Positions 48,466 through 56,439 of a stretch of 64,000 nucleotides of DNA are shown here, piece after piece; position 1 is the first letter of the stretch; every line of letters begins with the position of its first letter. The position numbers and the translations under genes are program-made. This DNA comes from an uncultured Oscillospiraceae bacterium. Its GTDB lineage: Bacteria > Bacillota > Clostridia > Oscillospirales > Oscillospiraceae. The notes beneath the pieces were generated by a model. The model was given only the letters and a program-made list of their open reading frames with translations, searched no databases and was not told the DNA's origin. The stretch covers positions 1 to 64,000 of the forward strand of contig CAJUSE010000008.1 in the NCBI GenBank assembly GCA_910588975.1, in the 5' to 3' direction.

Positions 48466-49938
48466 ATGAAACAGCTTACCCGCAAGCTCCTAATGCTGGG
48501 CGCCGCCCTGGCCCTCATGAGCTCTGCCCCTGCCCTGGCCGCCGGGGAGACCGCTCCCGCCGACCAGGCCCCCGTCATCGCCGTTCAGCTGGATGGGGAG
48601 ACCCTCACCTTCCCCGACGCCGTGCCCCAGGCGAAGGACGGCCGCACCTTCCTCCCCTTCCGGGCCGTCTTTGAGGCCATGGGAGCTGAGGTGTCCAACG
48701 AGGGCAGCGTCATCACCGCCATTCGGGGGGATCGGACCCTCACCATGACCATCGGGGAGACCAATGCCACCGTCACCACCGCCGGGGCCACCCTGCCCCT
48801 CCAGATGGACGTGGCCCCCTACGTGGACACCACCACCTGGCGGACCTATGTGCCCGTCCGCTTTGCCGCCCAGGCCCTGGGCTGCGCCGTGGGCTGGGAC
48901 CAGGAGGCCTACACCGCCATCATCGTGGACACCGACAAGCTGGTGGAAAAGGCCCTGGAGGGCAAGCAGTTCACCTATTTGGACAAGTACACGGACTACT
49001 CCAAGCGGTTCAACGAGGGCATCTGGAACACCGATATGGACATGGCCGGCCAGATGGCTATGACCATCGAAGAGACCTCCATGGCCCTCCCCTTCTCCGC
49101 CCAGGCCAAGGCCATCACCCAGGACCAGACCAAGCTGGAGATGGACATGAACATGAAGATAGATATGTCCTCTCTGACGGAGCAGATCAAGGCCGAGGCC
49201 CAGGCCACCGGGGAGAGTGCCGAAATGGGGGACCAGCTCCAGGCCATGATCGACGCCCTGGGCAAGGAGGGCATCAGCCTGTCTATCCGGGGAGACATCA
49301 CCAAGGGCAAGCTGGCCATGCTTATGGAGGGCGAAGCCCTCACCCAGATGGGGATGCCCCAGAACACCTGGTTTTCCATGGACCTGGCCGCTATGACCCA
49401 GCAGACCGGGCTGGACTACGCCTCCCTTCTGACTATGTCCACCAGCCAGACCTTTGACCCTGCCGCCCTGGTCAAGACCTTCCTAACCACCATGACCCCC
49501 ACCGCCGCCACCAATGAAGGCTACGGCATCAGCTATCAGACCTTCGTGGACTCTGCCGAAAATGTGGCCCTCGCCCTCTCCGACAAGGGCTTCACCAAGA
49601 AGGGCAGCGACTACACCTGCTCCATTGACGGCGGGCTGAACAAGCTGAGCCTGACCCTCACCATGAAAAATGGCAAGGTGGCGGGCTATGCCATGGTTAT
49701 GACCATGACCCAGACCGTGGGCGAGAGTTCTGCCTATACGGTCATGGAAATGGCCGTGGACGAGAAGGACAAGCTGACCGGGACCTTCTCCATGGACATG
49801 GCCGACACCACCAGCACAATGAACATGGAGATGGAGCTCACCGGCGGCTACACCAAGGGCAAGACCGCCCCCCAGACCCAGCCCCCCGAGGGAGCTGGCA
49901 TCATCGACATGAACGCCCTGATCCCCATGCCCCTGTGA
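48466..49938 (+). CDS. Secreted protein with copper amine oxidase-like stalk domain
   Basis: A 490-residue exported protein. A signal peptide (MKQLTRKLLMLGAALALMSS with cleavage after ALA at about residue 26) is followed by a copper amine oxidase N-terminal-like domain (residues 38-160; GRTFLPFRAVFEAMGAEV and TYVPVRFAAQALGCAVGWD). This stalk domain is common in clostridial surface proteins and does not imply oxidase activity. The remaining 330 residues are a Met-, Thr- and Asp-rich region with beta-strand character and no known motif. CAGGAGG precedes the ATG. A TATAAT lies at 48400-48405. Function unknown. Confidence 0.82.
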   Translation: MKQLTRKLLMLGAALALMSSAPALAAGETAPADQAPVIAVQLDGETLTFPDAVPQAKDGRTFLPFRAVFEAMGAEVSNEGSVITAIRGDRTLTMTIGETNATVTTAGATLPLQMDVAPYVDTTTWRTYVPVRFAAQALGCAVGWDQEAYTAIIVDTDKLVEKALEGKQFTYLDKYTDYSKRFNEGIWNTDMDMAGQMAMTIEETSMALPFSAQAKAITQDQTKLEMDMNMKIDMSSLTEQIKAEAQATGESAEMGDQLQAMIDALGKEGISLSIRGDITKGKLAMLMEGEALTQMGMPQNTWFSMDLAAMTQQTGLDYASLLTMSTSQTFDPAALVKTFLTTMTPTAATNEGYGISYQTFVDSAENVALALSDKGFTKKGSDYTCSIDGGLNKLSLTLTMKNGKVAGYAMVMTMTQTVGESSAYTVMEMAVDEKDKLTGTFSMDMADTTSTMNMEMELTGGYTKGKTAPQTQPPEGAGIIDMNALIPMPL

Positions 49939-49957
49939 GGGCCGGCCCACATTTTCA

Positions 49958-49986
49958 TTGACAAGACCGCCGGGCCATGGTAAGAT
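49958..49986 (+). promoter_or_regulatory. Promoter of the Met-leader-metNI unit
   Basis: TTGACA (49958-49963), 17-bp spacer, TAAGAT (49981-49986). Transcription would start near 49993, some 25 nt before the leader ORF. No other promoter is visible before metN. Confidence 0.7.
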
Positions 49987-50017
49987 AACGAAAATCGCAG
50001 AAGGGAGGCGGCAGAGC

Positions 50018-50119
50018 ATGGCACAGGGTTATGGCATGATGACCGGGATGATGGACATGGCGATGATGCCCATGCCCACGGCTCTGTGCGCCCCCGGAAC
50101 AGCCCCTGACGCCGCCTGA
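50018..50119 (+). CDS. Putative Met-rich leader peptide of metNI
   Basis: A 33-codon ORF with a good ribosome site (AGGGAGG, 9 bp). It contains nine Met codons, eight of them clustered in codons 7-19 (50036-50074; GYGMMTGMMDMAMMPMP). It sits between a promoter and an intrinsic terminator in front of the methionine transporter genes metNI, exactly where a trp/his-type attenuation leader would be. Possible mutually exclusive pairings: 50021-50028 with 50082-50089; 50087-50095 with 50147-50155 (one mismatch); and the terminator itself. A competing idea is a metal-binding Met-rich peptide. Function inferred only. Confidence 0.6.
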   Translation: MAQGYGMMTGMMDMAMMPMPTALCAPGTAPDAA

Positions 50120-50143
50120 TGCGGCACTATGGAGCGGCTTTAT

Positions 50144-50177
50144 GTGGGAGGCGCAGACAGCGCCTCCCACTTTTTTG
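50144..50177 (+). terminator. Attenuator-type terminator before metN
   Basis: A perfect 11-bp stem, GTGGGAGGCGC (50144-50154) with its complement (50160-50170), then seven bases TTTTTTG. It begins 25 nt after the leader stop codon and ends 21 nt before the metN start, so metN expression needs readthrough. Confidence 0.88.
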
Positions 50178-50197
50178 TCTGGAAATGAGGGATAACA

Positions 50198-51202
50198 TTG
50201 ATCAAATTGGACCATGTGAGCAAGACCTTCGGCGGCGGTGAAAGTGAGGTGGCCGCCGTCCGGGACGTGACCCTGGACATCGCCCAGGGGGAGATCTTCG
50301 GCATCATCGGCTACTCCGGGGCGGGCAAGTCCACCCTGGTGCGGTGCATCAACCTGCTGGAAAAGCCCACCCAGGGCACCGTCACGGTGGACGGGGTGGA
50401 GCTCACCGCCCTGAGCGAAAAGGAGCTGAGCCGCCAGCGGCAGAAGATCGGCATGATCTTCCAGCAGTTCAATCTCTTCATGCAGCGCACCTGCCTGGGC
50501 AATATCTGCTTCCCCCTGGAGCTTGCCGGCTGGGACCGGGAGAGGGCCAAACAGCGGGGCATGGAGCTATTGGAGCTTGTGGGCCTGCCCGATAAGGCCG
50601 GGGCCTACCCCGCCCAGCTCTCCGGCGGCCAGAAGCAGCGCATCGCCATCGCCCGGGCTTTGGCCTCCCGGCCCAAGGTGCTCCTCTGTGACGAGGCCAC
50701 CTCCGCCCTGGACCCCCAGGCCACCCGCTCGGTGCTCCGGCTCATCCAGCAGATCAATCGGGAAACGGGCATCACCGTGGTCATCATCACCCATGAAATG
50801 GCAGTGGTGGAAGAGATCTGCTCCCGGGTGGCCATCCTGGACCAGGGTACCATGGTGGAGACGGGAACGGTGGAGGAGGTCTTTTCCAACCCCAAGACCG
50901 ACGCCGGCCGGCGGCTGGTCTACCCCGACGGTCTGCCCGCCGAGCACGCCCCCTCCACCAACCTGGTGCGCATCGCCTTTGACGGCGGCTCGGTCTACGA
51001 GCCCATCATCGCCACCCTGGCCGCCGAGGTGGGGGTAAAGGTGTCCATTCTGGCCGCCGACACCCGGAACATCGACGACAAGGCCTTCGGCACCATGCTG
51101 CTGAGCCTGCCCCAGGACCCGGGGGAGGCCGCCAAGGCCATGGCCTATCTCAAGGATCAGAAAAATCTCTCTGTGGAGGAGGTGGCAGACTACCATGGAT
51201 AA
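50198..51202 (+). CDS. metN: Methionine ABC transporter ATPase
   Basis: A 334-residue ATPase of the D/L-methionine importer. Walker A is GYSGAGKSTLVR, the signature LSGGQKQRIAIARAL, Walker B VLLCDEATSALDPQ. The C-terminal 80 residues are the NIL domain (VRIAFDGGSVYEPIIATLAAE onward), which binds methionine and slows transport when the cell is replete. The start is TTG at 50198 behind GAGGGA; it gives the standard MIKLDHVSKTF N-terminus. It overlaps metI by 8 bp. Upstream is a Met-rich leader ORF and a terminator. Confidence 0.97.
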   Translation: MIKLDHVSKTFGGGESEVAAVRDVTLDIAQGEIFGIIGYSGAGKSTLVRCINLLEKPTQGTVTVDGVELTALSEKELSRQRQKIGMIFQQFNLFMQRTCLGNICFPLELAGWDRERAKQRGMELLELVGLPDKAGAYPAQLSGGQKQRIAIARALASRPKVLLCDEATSALDPQATRSVLRLIQQINRETGITVVIITHEMAVVEEICSRVAILDQGTMVETGTVEEVFSNPKTDAGRRLVYPDGLPAEHAPSTNLVRIAFDGGSVYEPIIATLAAEVGVKVSILAADTRNIDDKAFGTMLLSLPQDPGEAAKAMAYLKDQKNLSVEEVADYHG

Positions 51203-51893
51203 GTTTTTGACCCAGCTGGGGGAGATCTTCCAGAGCAGCAAGTACCTGGAGCTCTTCCTCGGCGACATCTGGGAGACCACCTACTCCACCGTCATTGCCA
51301 CCGCCGTGGCCTTCCTGCTGGGCACGGCGCTGGCCGTGCTGCTGGTGACCGGGGAGAAGGACGGGGTACGCCCCCTGCCCGCCTGGTTCATGCGGCTGCT
51401 CAACATCGCCATCAACCTGCTGCGCTCGGTGCCCTTTCTCATCCTCATGCTCTTTGTGCTGCCCTTGAGCAAGCTGCTGCTGGGCACCACCATCGGCACA
51501 GCGGCCTCCATCCCCCCTCTCATCATCGCCGCCGCCCCCTTTGTGGCCCGGCTGGTGGAGACCTCCCTGCGGGAGGTGGACCGGGGAGCTATTGAGGCCG
51601 CCCAGGCCATGGGCTGTACCCCCGGGCAGATCGTGTGGAAGGTCATGCTCCCCGAGAGCCGGCCCGCCCTCATCTCCAGCTTCACCACCGCCCTCATCAC
51701 CATCCTGGGCTACGGAGCCATGGCGGGGGCCATCGGCGGGGGCGGATTGGGCAAGACGGCCATCAACTACGGCTATAACAAGTATAACTACGCCGTCATG
51801 CTGGTGGCCACCGTCCTCATCGTCATCCTGGTCCAGATCGCCCAGTCCGTCGGCGGTATCGCCGCCCAGAAAAGCGACAAGCGCCTGCGCTAA
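51195..51893 (+). CDS. metI: Methionine ABC transporter permease
   Basis: A 232-residue MetI permease with five or six membrane helices and the EAA loop AIEAAQAMGCTPGQIVWKVMLPES that docks MetN. RSVPFLILMLFVLPL and GGGGLGKTAINYGY are characteristic. GGAGGTGG lies before the ATG. It overlaps metN by 8 bp and is followed by a terminator, so metQ is a separate unit. Confidence 0.97.
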   Translation: MDKFLTQLGEIFQSSKYLELFLGDIWETTYSTVIATAVAFLLGTALAVLLVTGEKDGVRPLPAWFMRLLNIAINLLRSVPFLILMLFVLPLSKLLLGTTIGTAASIPPLIIAAAPFVARLVETSLREVDRGAIEAAQAMGCTPGQIVWKVMLPESRPALISSFTTALITILGYGAMAGAIGGGGLGKTAINYGYNKYNYAVMLVATVLIVILVQIAQSVGGIAAQKSDKRLR

Positions 51894-51907
51894 AACCCAC
51901 CGGCAAG

Positions 51908-51950
51908 CCCCCCTCCCCCACTCTTGGGGGCGGGGGGATCCAAAATTTTT
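51908..51950 (+). terminator. metNI terminator
   Basis: A C-rich arm (51908-51920) pairs with a G-rich arm (51925-51937), followed by ATCCAAAATTTTTG, before the metQ promoter. Confidence 0.7.
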
Positions 51951-51961
51951 GAGCTGCCCCC

Positions 51962-51991
51962 TTGACAACCCCCCGGAGCATGCAGTATACT
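51962..51991 (+). promoter_or_regulatory. metQ promoter
   Basis: TTGACA (51962-51967), 18-bp spacer, TATACT (51986-51991), 60 bp before the T-box. Confidence 0.8.
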
Positions 51992-52050
51992 GTGCACAAC
52001 CCAAGCGAGAACTGAATAACGCCCAGCGGGGCTGACAAGGCCCCACACAA

Positions 52051-52313
52051 AAGCGATGAAGGAAAGAGTAAGCGTGGAGACAGGTTCCAGAGAGCCCCGG
52101 TTGGTGAGAAGGGGTACCGAAGGCCACGCCGAACATGGCTCCGGAGCTGCGTGGCCGAGCAAACAGGTAAGGTCACGACGGGTGCGCCCGTAACTGCGCA
52201 GGAGTGTGGCTGCACTCCCAAAGGCCCACACCGTGAGGTGTGTGCGAAGCAAGGTGGTACCACGAAGCCGGGAAGGCTCTCGTCCTTGAATGAAAATTCA
52301 AGGGCGTTTTTTT
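52051..52313 (+). promoter_or_regulatory. T-box riboswitch with Met (ATG) specifier, upstream of metQ
   Basis: A full T-box leader. Stem I begins GCGATGAAGG and has the S-turn halves AGTA (52067-52070) and GAA (52131-52133). An apical CAGAGAGCC-like segment and GGTGAGA loop lie between. The specifier is ATG at 52135-52137. The T-box core AAGGTGGTACCACG is at 52251-52264; its TGGT can pair with the ACCA end of uncharged tRNA-Met. The terminator stem is 52284-52291 with 52296-52303, then seven Ts. Low methionyl-tRNA should therefore turn on metQ. Confidence 0.93.
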
Positions 52314-52359
52314 GTTCCCAAATTTGGGTAACAAAATTTGAAAAAGGAGCGTGTCCCAC

Positions 52360-53169
52360 ATGAAAAAGACCATCACTGCCATCCTCACCGCCGCCCTGAC
52401 CCTCTCCCTCCTCGCCGGCTGCGGCGGGGGCGACAAGGAAAAGACCAAGCTGAAGGTGGGGGCCACCCCTGCCCCCCACGCCGAGATTTTGGAGGTTGTG
52501 AAGGAGGCTCTGGCCAAGGAGAACATTGAGCTGGAGATCGTGGAGTTCACCGAATATGTTCCCCTCAACACCGCCGTAGAGGAAGGGGAGCTGGACGCCA
52601 ACTACTTCCAGCACATCACCTACATGAATGCTTGCAACGCCGAAAACGGCACCCACCTGGCCAGCGTGGGGGTCATCCACTACGAGCCCTTCGGCATCTA
52701 CGCCGGCAAGACGGCCAGCCTGGCTGAGCTCAAGGACAGGGCCACCATCGGCATCCCCAACGACCCCACCAACGGCGGCCGGGCCCTGCTCCTCCTCCAG
52801 GAGCAGGGGCTCATCACCCTCCCCGCCGACGCCGGGCTCACCCCCACCGTGCTGGACATCCAGGACAACCCCCACAGCTACCAGATCGAGGAGCTCAGTG
52901 CCGAGCAGCTGCCCCGGTCCCTGGACAGCCTGGACGTGGCCGTCATCAACGGCAACTACGCCATCCAGGCCGGCCTGAAGGTCTCCGACGCCCTGGCCAT
53001 CGAGTCCTCTGGCGGCCTGGCCGCCGAGGCCTACGGCAACATCATCGCCGTCAAGGAGGGCAACGAGGACAATGCCGCCGTCAAGGCCCTGCTCACCGCC
53101 CTCCAGTCCGAGGAGGTCAAGACCTTCATCGAAAACACCTACGACGGGGCCGTAGTCAGCGTATTCTAA
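52360..53169 (+). CDS. metQ: Methionine-binding lipoprotein
   Basis: A 269-residue substrate-binding protein of the methionine importer. The signal peptide ends in lipobox LLAGC (Cys22), followed by the NlpA-family domain: LKVGATPAPHAEILE, ELDANYFQHITYMN, and IGIPNDPTNGGRALLLLQ. The ATG at 52360 is used because AAAGGAG then has normal spacing; the in-frame GTG at 52351 is too close. It has its own promoter and T-box, apart from metNI. A GNAT gene follows by 22 bp. Confidence 0.96.
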   Translation: MKKTITAILTAALTLSLLAGCGGGDKEKTKLKVGATPAPHAEILEVVKEALAKENIELEIVEFTEYVPLNTAVEEGELDANYFQHITYMNACNAENGTHLASVGVIHYEPFGIYAGKTASLAELKDRATIGIPNDPTNGGRALLLLQEQGLITLPADAGLTPTVLDIQDNPHSYQIEELSAEQLPRSLDSLDVAVINGNYAIQAGLKVSDALAIESSGGLAAEAYGNIIAVKEGNEDNAAVKALLTALQSEEVKTFIENTYDGAVVSVF

Positions 53170-53191
53170 GCCCCGAAGGGAGGCATCGCCC

Positions 53192-54004
53192 ATGTTTGTC
53201 AGCTACCGAACCGGAGAGGATTTCCTCCGGGACAACGCCCGGCTTTTGGCCGCCCGGCCTCTGGAGACCGTCTTTTTCCCCGCCAACGCCCGGCAGATGA
53301 GCGATATGTCCAATGGCTTCGCCCTCCGGGTGAGTGAAGGGGACGAGAGCCTGCTGGCCATCCGCTATGACCGCTGGCCCATGGTCCTCTACGGCAGCAG
53401 TGCCCTCTGCCCCCAGCTGGCCCGGGAACTGGCCCAGGGCGGACCCCCCTTTGAGCGGGTGCTGGGCAGCGAGGAGGTGACCACCGCCTTCCTCACGGCC
53501 TACGAGGTCATCCGGGGCGGCAGCCACCGGCTGGTCAACGCCATGGACATCATGCGCTGCGACCGGCTCCTGGACTGCCCCACCCCCGATGTGGAGAGAG
53601 CCACCAAGGCGGACATTGATGAGCTGACAGCCCTCACCCTCCGCTTCAACGAGGATACCCACCAGAGCCCCCGCTCCCCGGAGGATGTCCGCTCTGATGT
53701 GGCGGCCCAGCTGGAGGGCTGCGTCCTCATTCGCCGGGGCGGGCACATCGCCGCCATGGCCAAGCGGACCAGACAGGAGGAGCATTTGTGCTCGGTCTCC
53801 GGGGTGTATACCCACCCCGACTTCCGGGGGCAGGGGCTGGCCCGGCAGGTGGTGACCCACCTCACCCGGACCATTCAGGAGGAGGGGCGGTTACCCTACC
53901 TCTTTGTGGACCAGACCAACCCCATCACCAATCACCTCTACTCCTCCATTGGCTACACCTACGATGCCCCAATATGGGAAACGGAGTATCTTTCCCCCGC
54001 ATAA
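53192..54004 (+). CDS. Two-domain GNAT acetyltransferase downstream of metQ
   Basis: A 270-residue protein. The first 130 residues are an N-terminal domain seen in some GNATs, with a weak motif (VLGSEEVTTAFLTAY). The second half is a full GNAT fold with acetyl-CoA motif THPDFRGQGLARQVVTHLTR near residues 208-227 and the NPITNHLYSSIGYTYD ending. GGGAGG precedes the ATG. It is probably co-transcribed with metQ under the T-box, so N-acetylation of a methionine-related metabolite is possible but not shown. Confidence 0.85.
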   Translation: MFVSYRTGEDFLRDNARLLAARPLETVFFPANARQMSDMSNGFALRVSEGDESLLAIRYDRWPMVLYGSSALCPQLARELAQGGPPFERVLGSEEVTTAFLTAYEVIRGGSHRLVNAMDIMRCDRLLDCPTPDVERATKADIDELTALTLRFNEDTHQSPRSPEDVRSDVAAQLEGCVLIRRGGHIAAMAKRTRQEEHLCSVSGVYTHPDFRGQGLARQVVTHLTRTIQEEGRLPYLFVDQTNPITNHLYSSIGYTYDAPIWETEYLSPA

Positions 54005-54012
54005 ATCCCCCC

Positions 54013-54050
54013 AAAAAGGGCCGGTCTGCCGTCAGACCGGCCCTTTTTCT
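54013..54050 (+). terminator. Terminator after the metQ-GNAT unit
   Basis: A perfect 16-bp stem AAAAAGGGCCGGTCTG with its complement (54013-54028 with 54033-54048). Confidence 0.9.
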
Positions 54051-54210
54051 GCCCTCTGCCCCCCTTTTTTTGCCCCTCTCACCCCCCTTTTGGCCCTGTT
54101 TTTCCCGGTTTTATCCCCGCTCTGCCCCGATTTTTCTGCGGTTTTACCCCGATTTCATCCCTGTTTCGCTCCGGTTTTCCCCGGCTTTTCATTGATTTTT
54201 CCCTCAAACC
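54050..54210 (+). repeat. Low-complexity pyrimidine-rich tract
   Basis: About 160 bp made mostly of C and T on the plus strand, with imperfect repeats of units like TTTTCCCCGG spaced roughly 15-25 bp. No gene fits. It ends just before a promoter. Confidence 0.55.
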
Positions 54211-54220
54211 AGTGTAAAAT
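54192..54220 (+). promoter_or_regulatory. Promoter of the purine phosphorylase-mtaD unit
   Basis: TTGATT (54192-54197), 17 bp, TAAAAT (54215-54220), 41 bp before the ATG. Confidence 0.65.
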
Positions 54221-54261
54221 AACTCTATTGCCACAAACTGAAAATGAAAGGATGTTTTACC

Positions 54262-55086
54262 ATGACCTATTCCTTCCAGCAGTACGAGGAGAGCGCCCGG
54301 TATATCCGCTCCCGCATCGGGGATTTTCAGCCCGACGTGGTGATGGTCCTGGGCTCGGGCCTGGGCTACCTGGGCGACATCGTGGAAAACCCCATTGTGG
54401 TCCCCTACGGGGACATTCCTCACTTCAAAGTCTCCACCGCCCCCGGCCACAAGGGCCAGCTGGTCTTTGGCACCCTCTCGGGCAAGCGGGTAGCCGTGAT
54501 GCAGGGCCGGATGCACCACTACGAGGGCTATTCCTATGAGGATGTGTCCTACGCCGTCCGGGTGCTGAAGCTGGTGGGCTGCACCACCCTTATCGTCACC
54601 AACGCCGCCGGCTGCACCAATGTAAAGTGGAATGTGGGTGACATCATGCTCATCACCGACCACATCAAGATCTTTATGGAGTCCCCCCTCCGGGGTGAAA
54701 ACCTGCCCGAATTCGGCCCCCGGTTCCCCGACATGTCCCACGTCTACACCCCTGCCCTTCAGGAGGTAGCCCGCTCCTGCGCCAAGGAGCTGAATATGCC
54801 TTTGCGGGAGGGCGTGTATATGTACTTCCCCGGCCCCCAGTTTGAGACCCCGGCCGAGGTGCGCCTTGCCCGGATGCTGGGCGGGGATGCCGTGGGCATG
54901 TCCACCGCCCCCGAGGCCATCGCCGCCGCTCACGCCGGCATGTCCATCCTGGGCTTCACCCTTTTGAGCAACATGGCCGCCGGCATCCTGGACCAGCCCC
55001 TCTCCGGGGAGGAGGTCAACGAGGCCGCCGAGGCCGCCCGGGAGAAGTTCTCCAAGCTCATTCTCACCTGCCTGACCAAGATGTAA
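54262..55086 (+). CDS. Purine nucleoside phosphorylase (trimeric type)
   Basis: A 274-residue phosphorylase that splits purine nucleosides with phosphate into base and ribose-1-phosphate. Motifs of the trimeric PNP/MTAP family are clear: VLGSGLGYLGDIVEN for phosphate, VAVMQGRMHHYEGYS, VTNAAGCTNVKW, GPQFETPAEVRL and the substrate residues VGMSTAPEAIAA. AAAGGA lies 8 bp before the ATG at 54262; a slightly earlier ATG is rejected. It is followed by mtaD after 12 bp. Together they could handle deaminated methylthioadenosine or adenosine. Confidence 0.93.
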   Translation: MTYSFQQYEESARYIRSRIGDFQPDVVMVLGSGLGYLGDIVENPIVVPYGDIPHFKVSTAPGHKGQLVFGTLSGKRVAVMQGRMHHYEGYSYEDVSYAVRVLKLVGCTTLIVTNAAGCTNVKWNVGDIMLITDHIKIFMESPLRGENLPEFGPRFPDMSHVYTPALQEVARSCAKELNMPLREGVYMYFPGPQFETPAEVRLARMLGGDAVGMSTAPEAIAAAHAGMSILGFTLLSNMAAGILDQPLSGEEVNEAAEAAREKFSKLILTCLTKM

Positions 55087-55098
55087 GGAGGCCCCTCT

Positions 55099-56397
55099 AT
55101 GTCCATCCTGTTTCAAAATGTCACCGCCGTGCTCATGGACGGCGGTCATACCGTATTGCCCAACGCCTTTGTGGCCGTGGAGGGCAACAAAATTTCCTTT
55201 GTGGGCACCGAAAAGCCCCAGGGCAGCTTTGAACGGGTCATCGACGGTCACGGGGGCATCCTCATGCCCGGCCTGGTGAACGCCCACACCCACGTGCCCA
55301 TGACGGCCATGCGGGGCTACGGCGACGGCCACGACCTCCATGACTGGCTCAACAACTTCATCTTCCCCGTGGAGGCCAAGTGGGACGACCGGGCCATCCG
55401 GGCCTGCACCGATTTGGGGCTCATGGAGATGATCGCCAGCGGCACCACCTGCCTGTGCGATATGTATATGAACACCCTCACCATCGGCCAGGCGGTGGCC
55501 GACGCCGGCATTTCGGCCAACCTGGGGGTGGGGGTGGTATTCTTTGGGGAGGAGTTCTCCCCCGCCGCCTGCAGCGACTGCGCCAACACCGAGGCCCTTT
55601 TCCAGGCCTGGCACGGCTATGACGAGGGCCGCATCATCGTGGACGGCTCCATCCACGCCGAGTACACCTCCAAGCCCGGGCTCTACGAGTGGGTGGCCGA
55701 CTTTGCCAAGGCCCACGGCCTGGGCATCAATGTCCACATCAGCGAGACCAAAAAGGAGCACGAGGAGTGCAAACTCCGCCACGGCGGCCTGACCCCCATC
55801 CAGGTCATGGAAAAATACGGCGTGCTGGATGTGCGCACCACCGCCGCCCACTGTGTGTGGACCGAACCGGAGGACTGGGCCATCATGGCCGAAAAAGGTG
55901 TTTCTGCCGTCCACAACCCCGCCTCCAACCTGAAGCTGGGCTCCGGGGTGGCCCCCATTGTGGAGCTGATGAAGGCCGGGGTCAACGTGGCCCTGGGCAC
56001 CGACGGGGTCAGCTCCAACAACACCACCGACATGTTCGAGGACATGAAGCTGGCCGCCATCCTGCAAAACGGCGTGCGCTGCGACCCCCTGGCCCTCACC
56101 GCCTGGGACGCCCTGGACTTCTCCACCGTCAACGGGGCCAAGGCCCTGGGCCGGGACACCGGGACCATCGCCGTGGGCAAGTGCGCCGACCTCATCCTGC
56201 TGGATCCCCACGCCCTGAACCTCATCCCCTGCCACGACGCCGCCAACAATTTGGCCTATGCCGCCCACGGGGCCAACGTGGTGCTGAATATGTGCCGGGG
56301 TAAGGTCATATATGAAAATGGGCAGTTCTTCACCATCGACGTGGAAAAGACCCTCCGTGAGGTCCGGGACTACGCCGTGCCCATGCTCTTTAAGTGA
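55099..56397 (+). CDS. mtaD: 5-methylthioadenosine/S-adenosylhomocysteine deaminase-type amidohydrolase
   Basis: A 432-residue metal-dependent amidohydrolase of the MTA/SAH/5'-deoxyadenosine deaminase group. Metal ligands: His pair in NAHTHVPM, His in NVHISETKKE, His in TAAHCVW and the aspartate in LGTDGVSSNN, all intact. It turns methylthioadenosine or S-adenosylhomocysteine into the inosine form, which the phosphorylase next to it could then cleave. AAGGAGG precedes the ATG. In Clostridia the same family also includes 5'-deoxyadenosine deaminases, so the true substrate range is open. Confidence 0.9.
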   Translation: MSILFQNVTAVLMDGGHTVLPNAFVAVEGNKISFVGTEKPQGSFERVIDGHGGILMPGLVNAHTHVPMTAMRGYGDGHDLHDWLNNFIFPVEAKWDDRAIRACTDLGLMEMIASGTTCLCDMYMNTLTIGQAVADAGISANLGVGVVFFGEEFSPAACSDCANTEALFQAWHGYDEGRIIVDGSIHAEYTSKPGLYEWVADFAKAHGLGINVHISETKKEHEECKLRHGGLTPIQVMEKYGVLDVRTTAAHCVWTEPEDWAIMAEKGVSAVHNPASNLKLGSGVAPIVELMKAGVNVALGTDGVSSNNTTDMFEDMKLAAILQNGVRCDPLALTAWDALDFSTVNGAKALGRDTGTIAVGKCADLILLDPHALNLIPCHDAANNLAYAAHGANVVLNMCRGKVIYENGQFFTIDVEKTLREVRDYAVPMLFK

Positions 56398-56439
56398 GAA
56401 GTGCGTTTTAAGTAATCCCCGGAAAGGCAGTGGCAAAAT

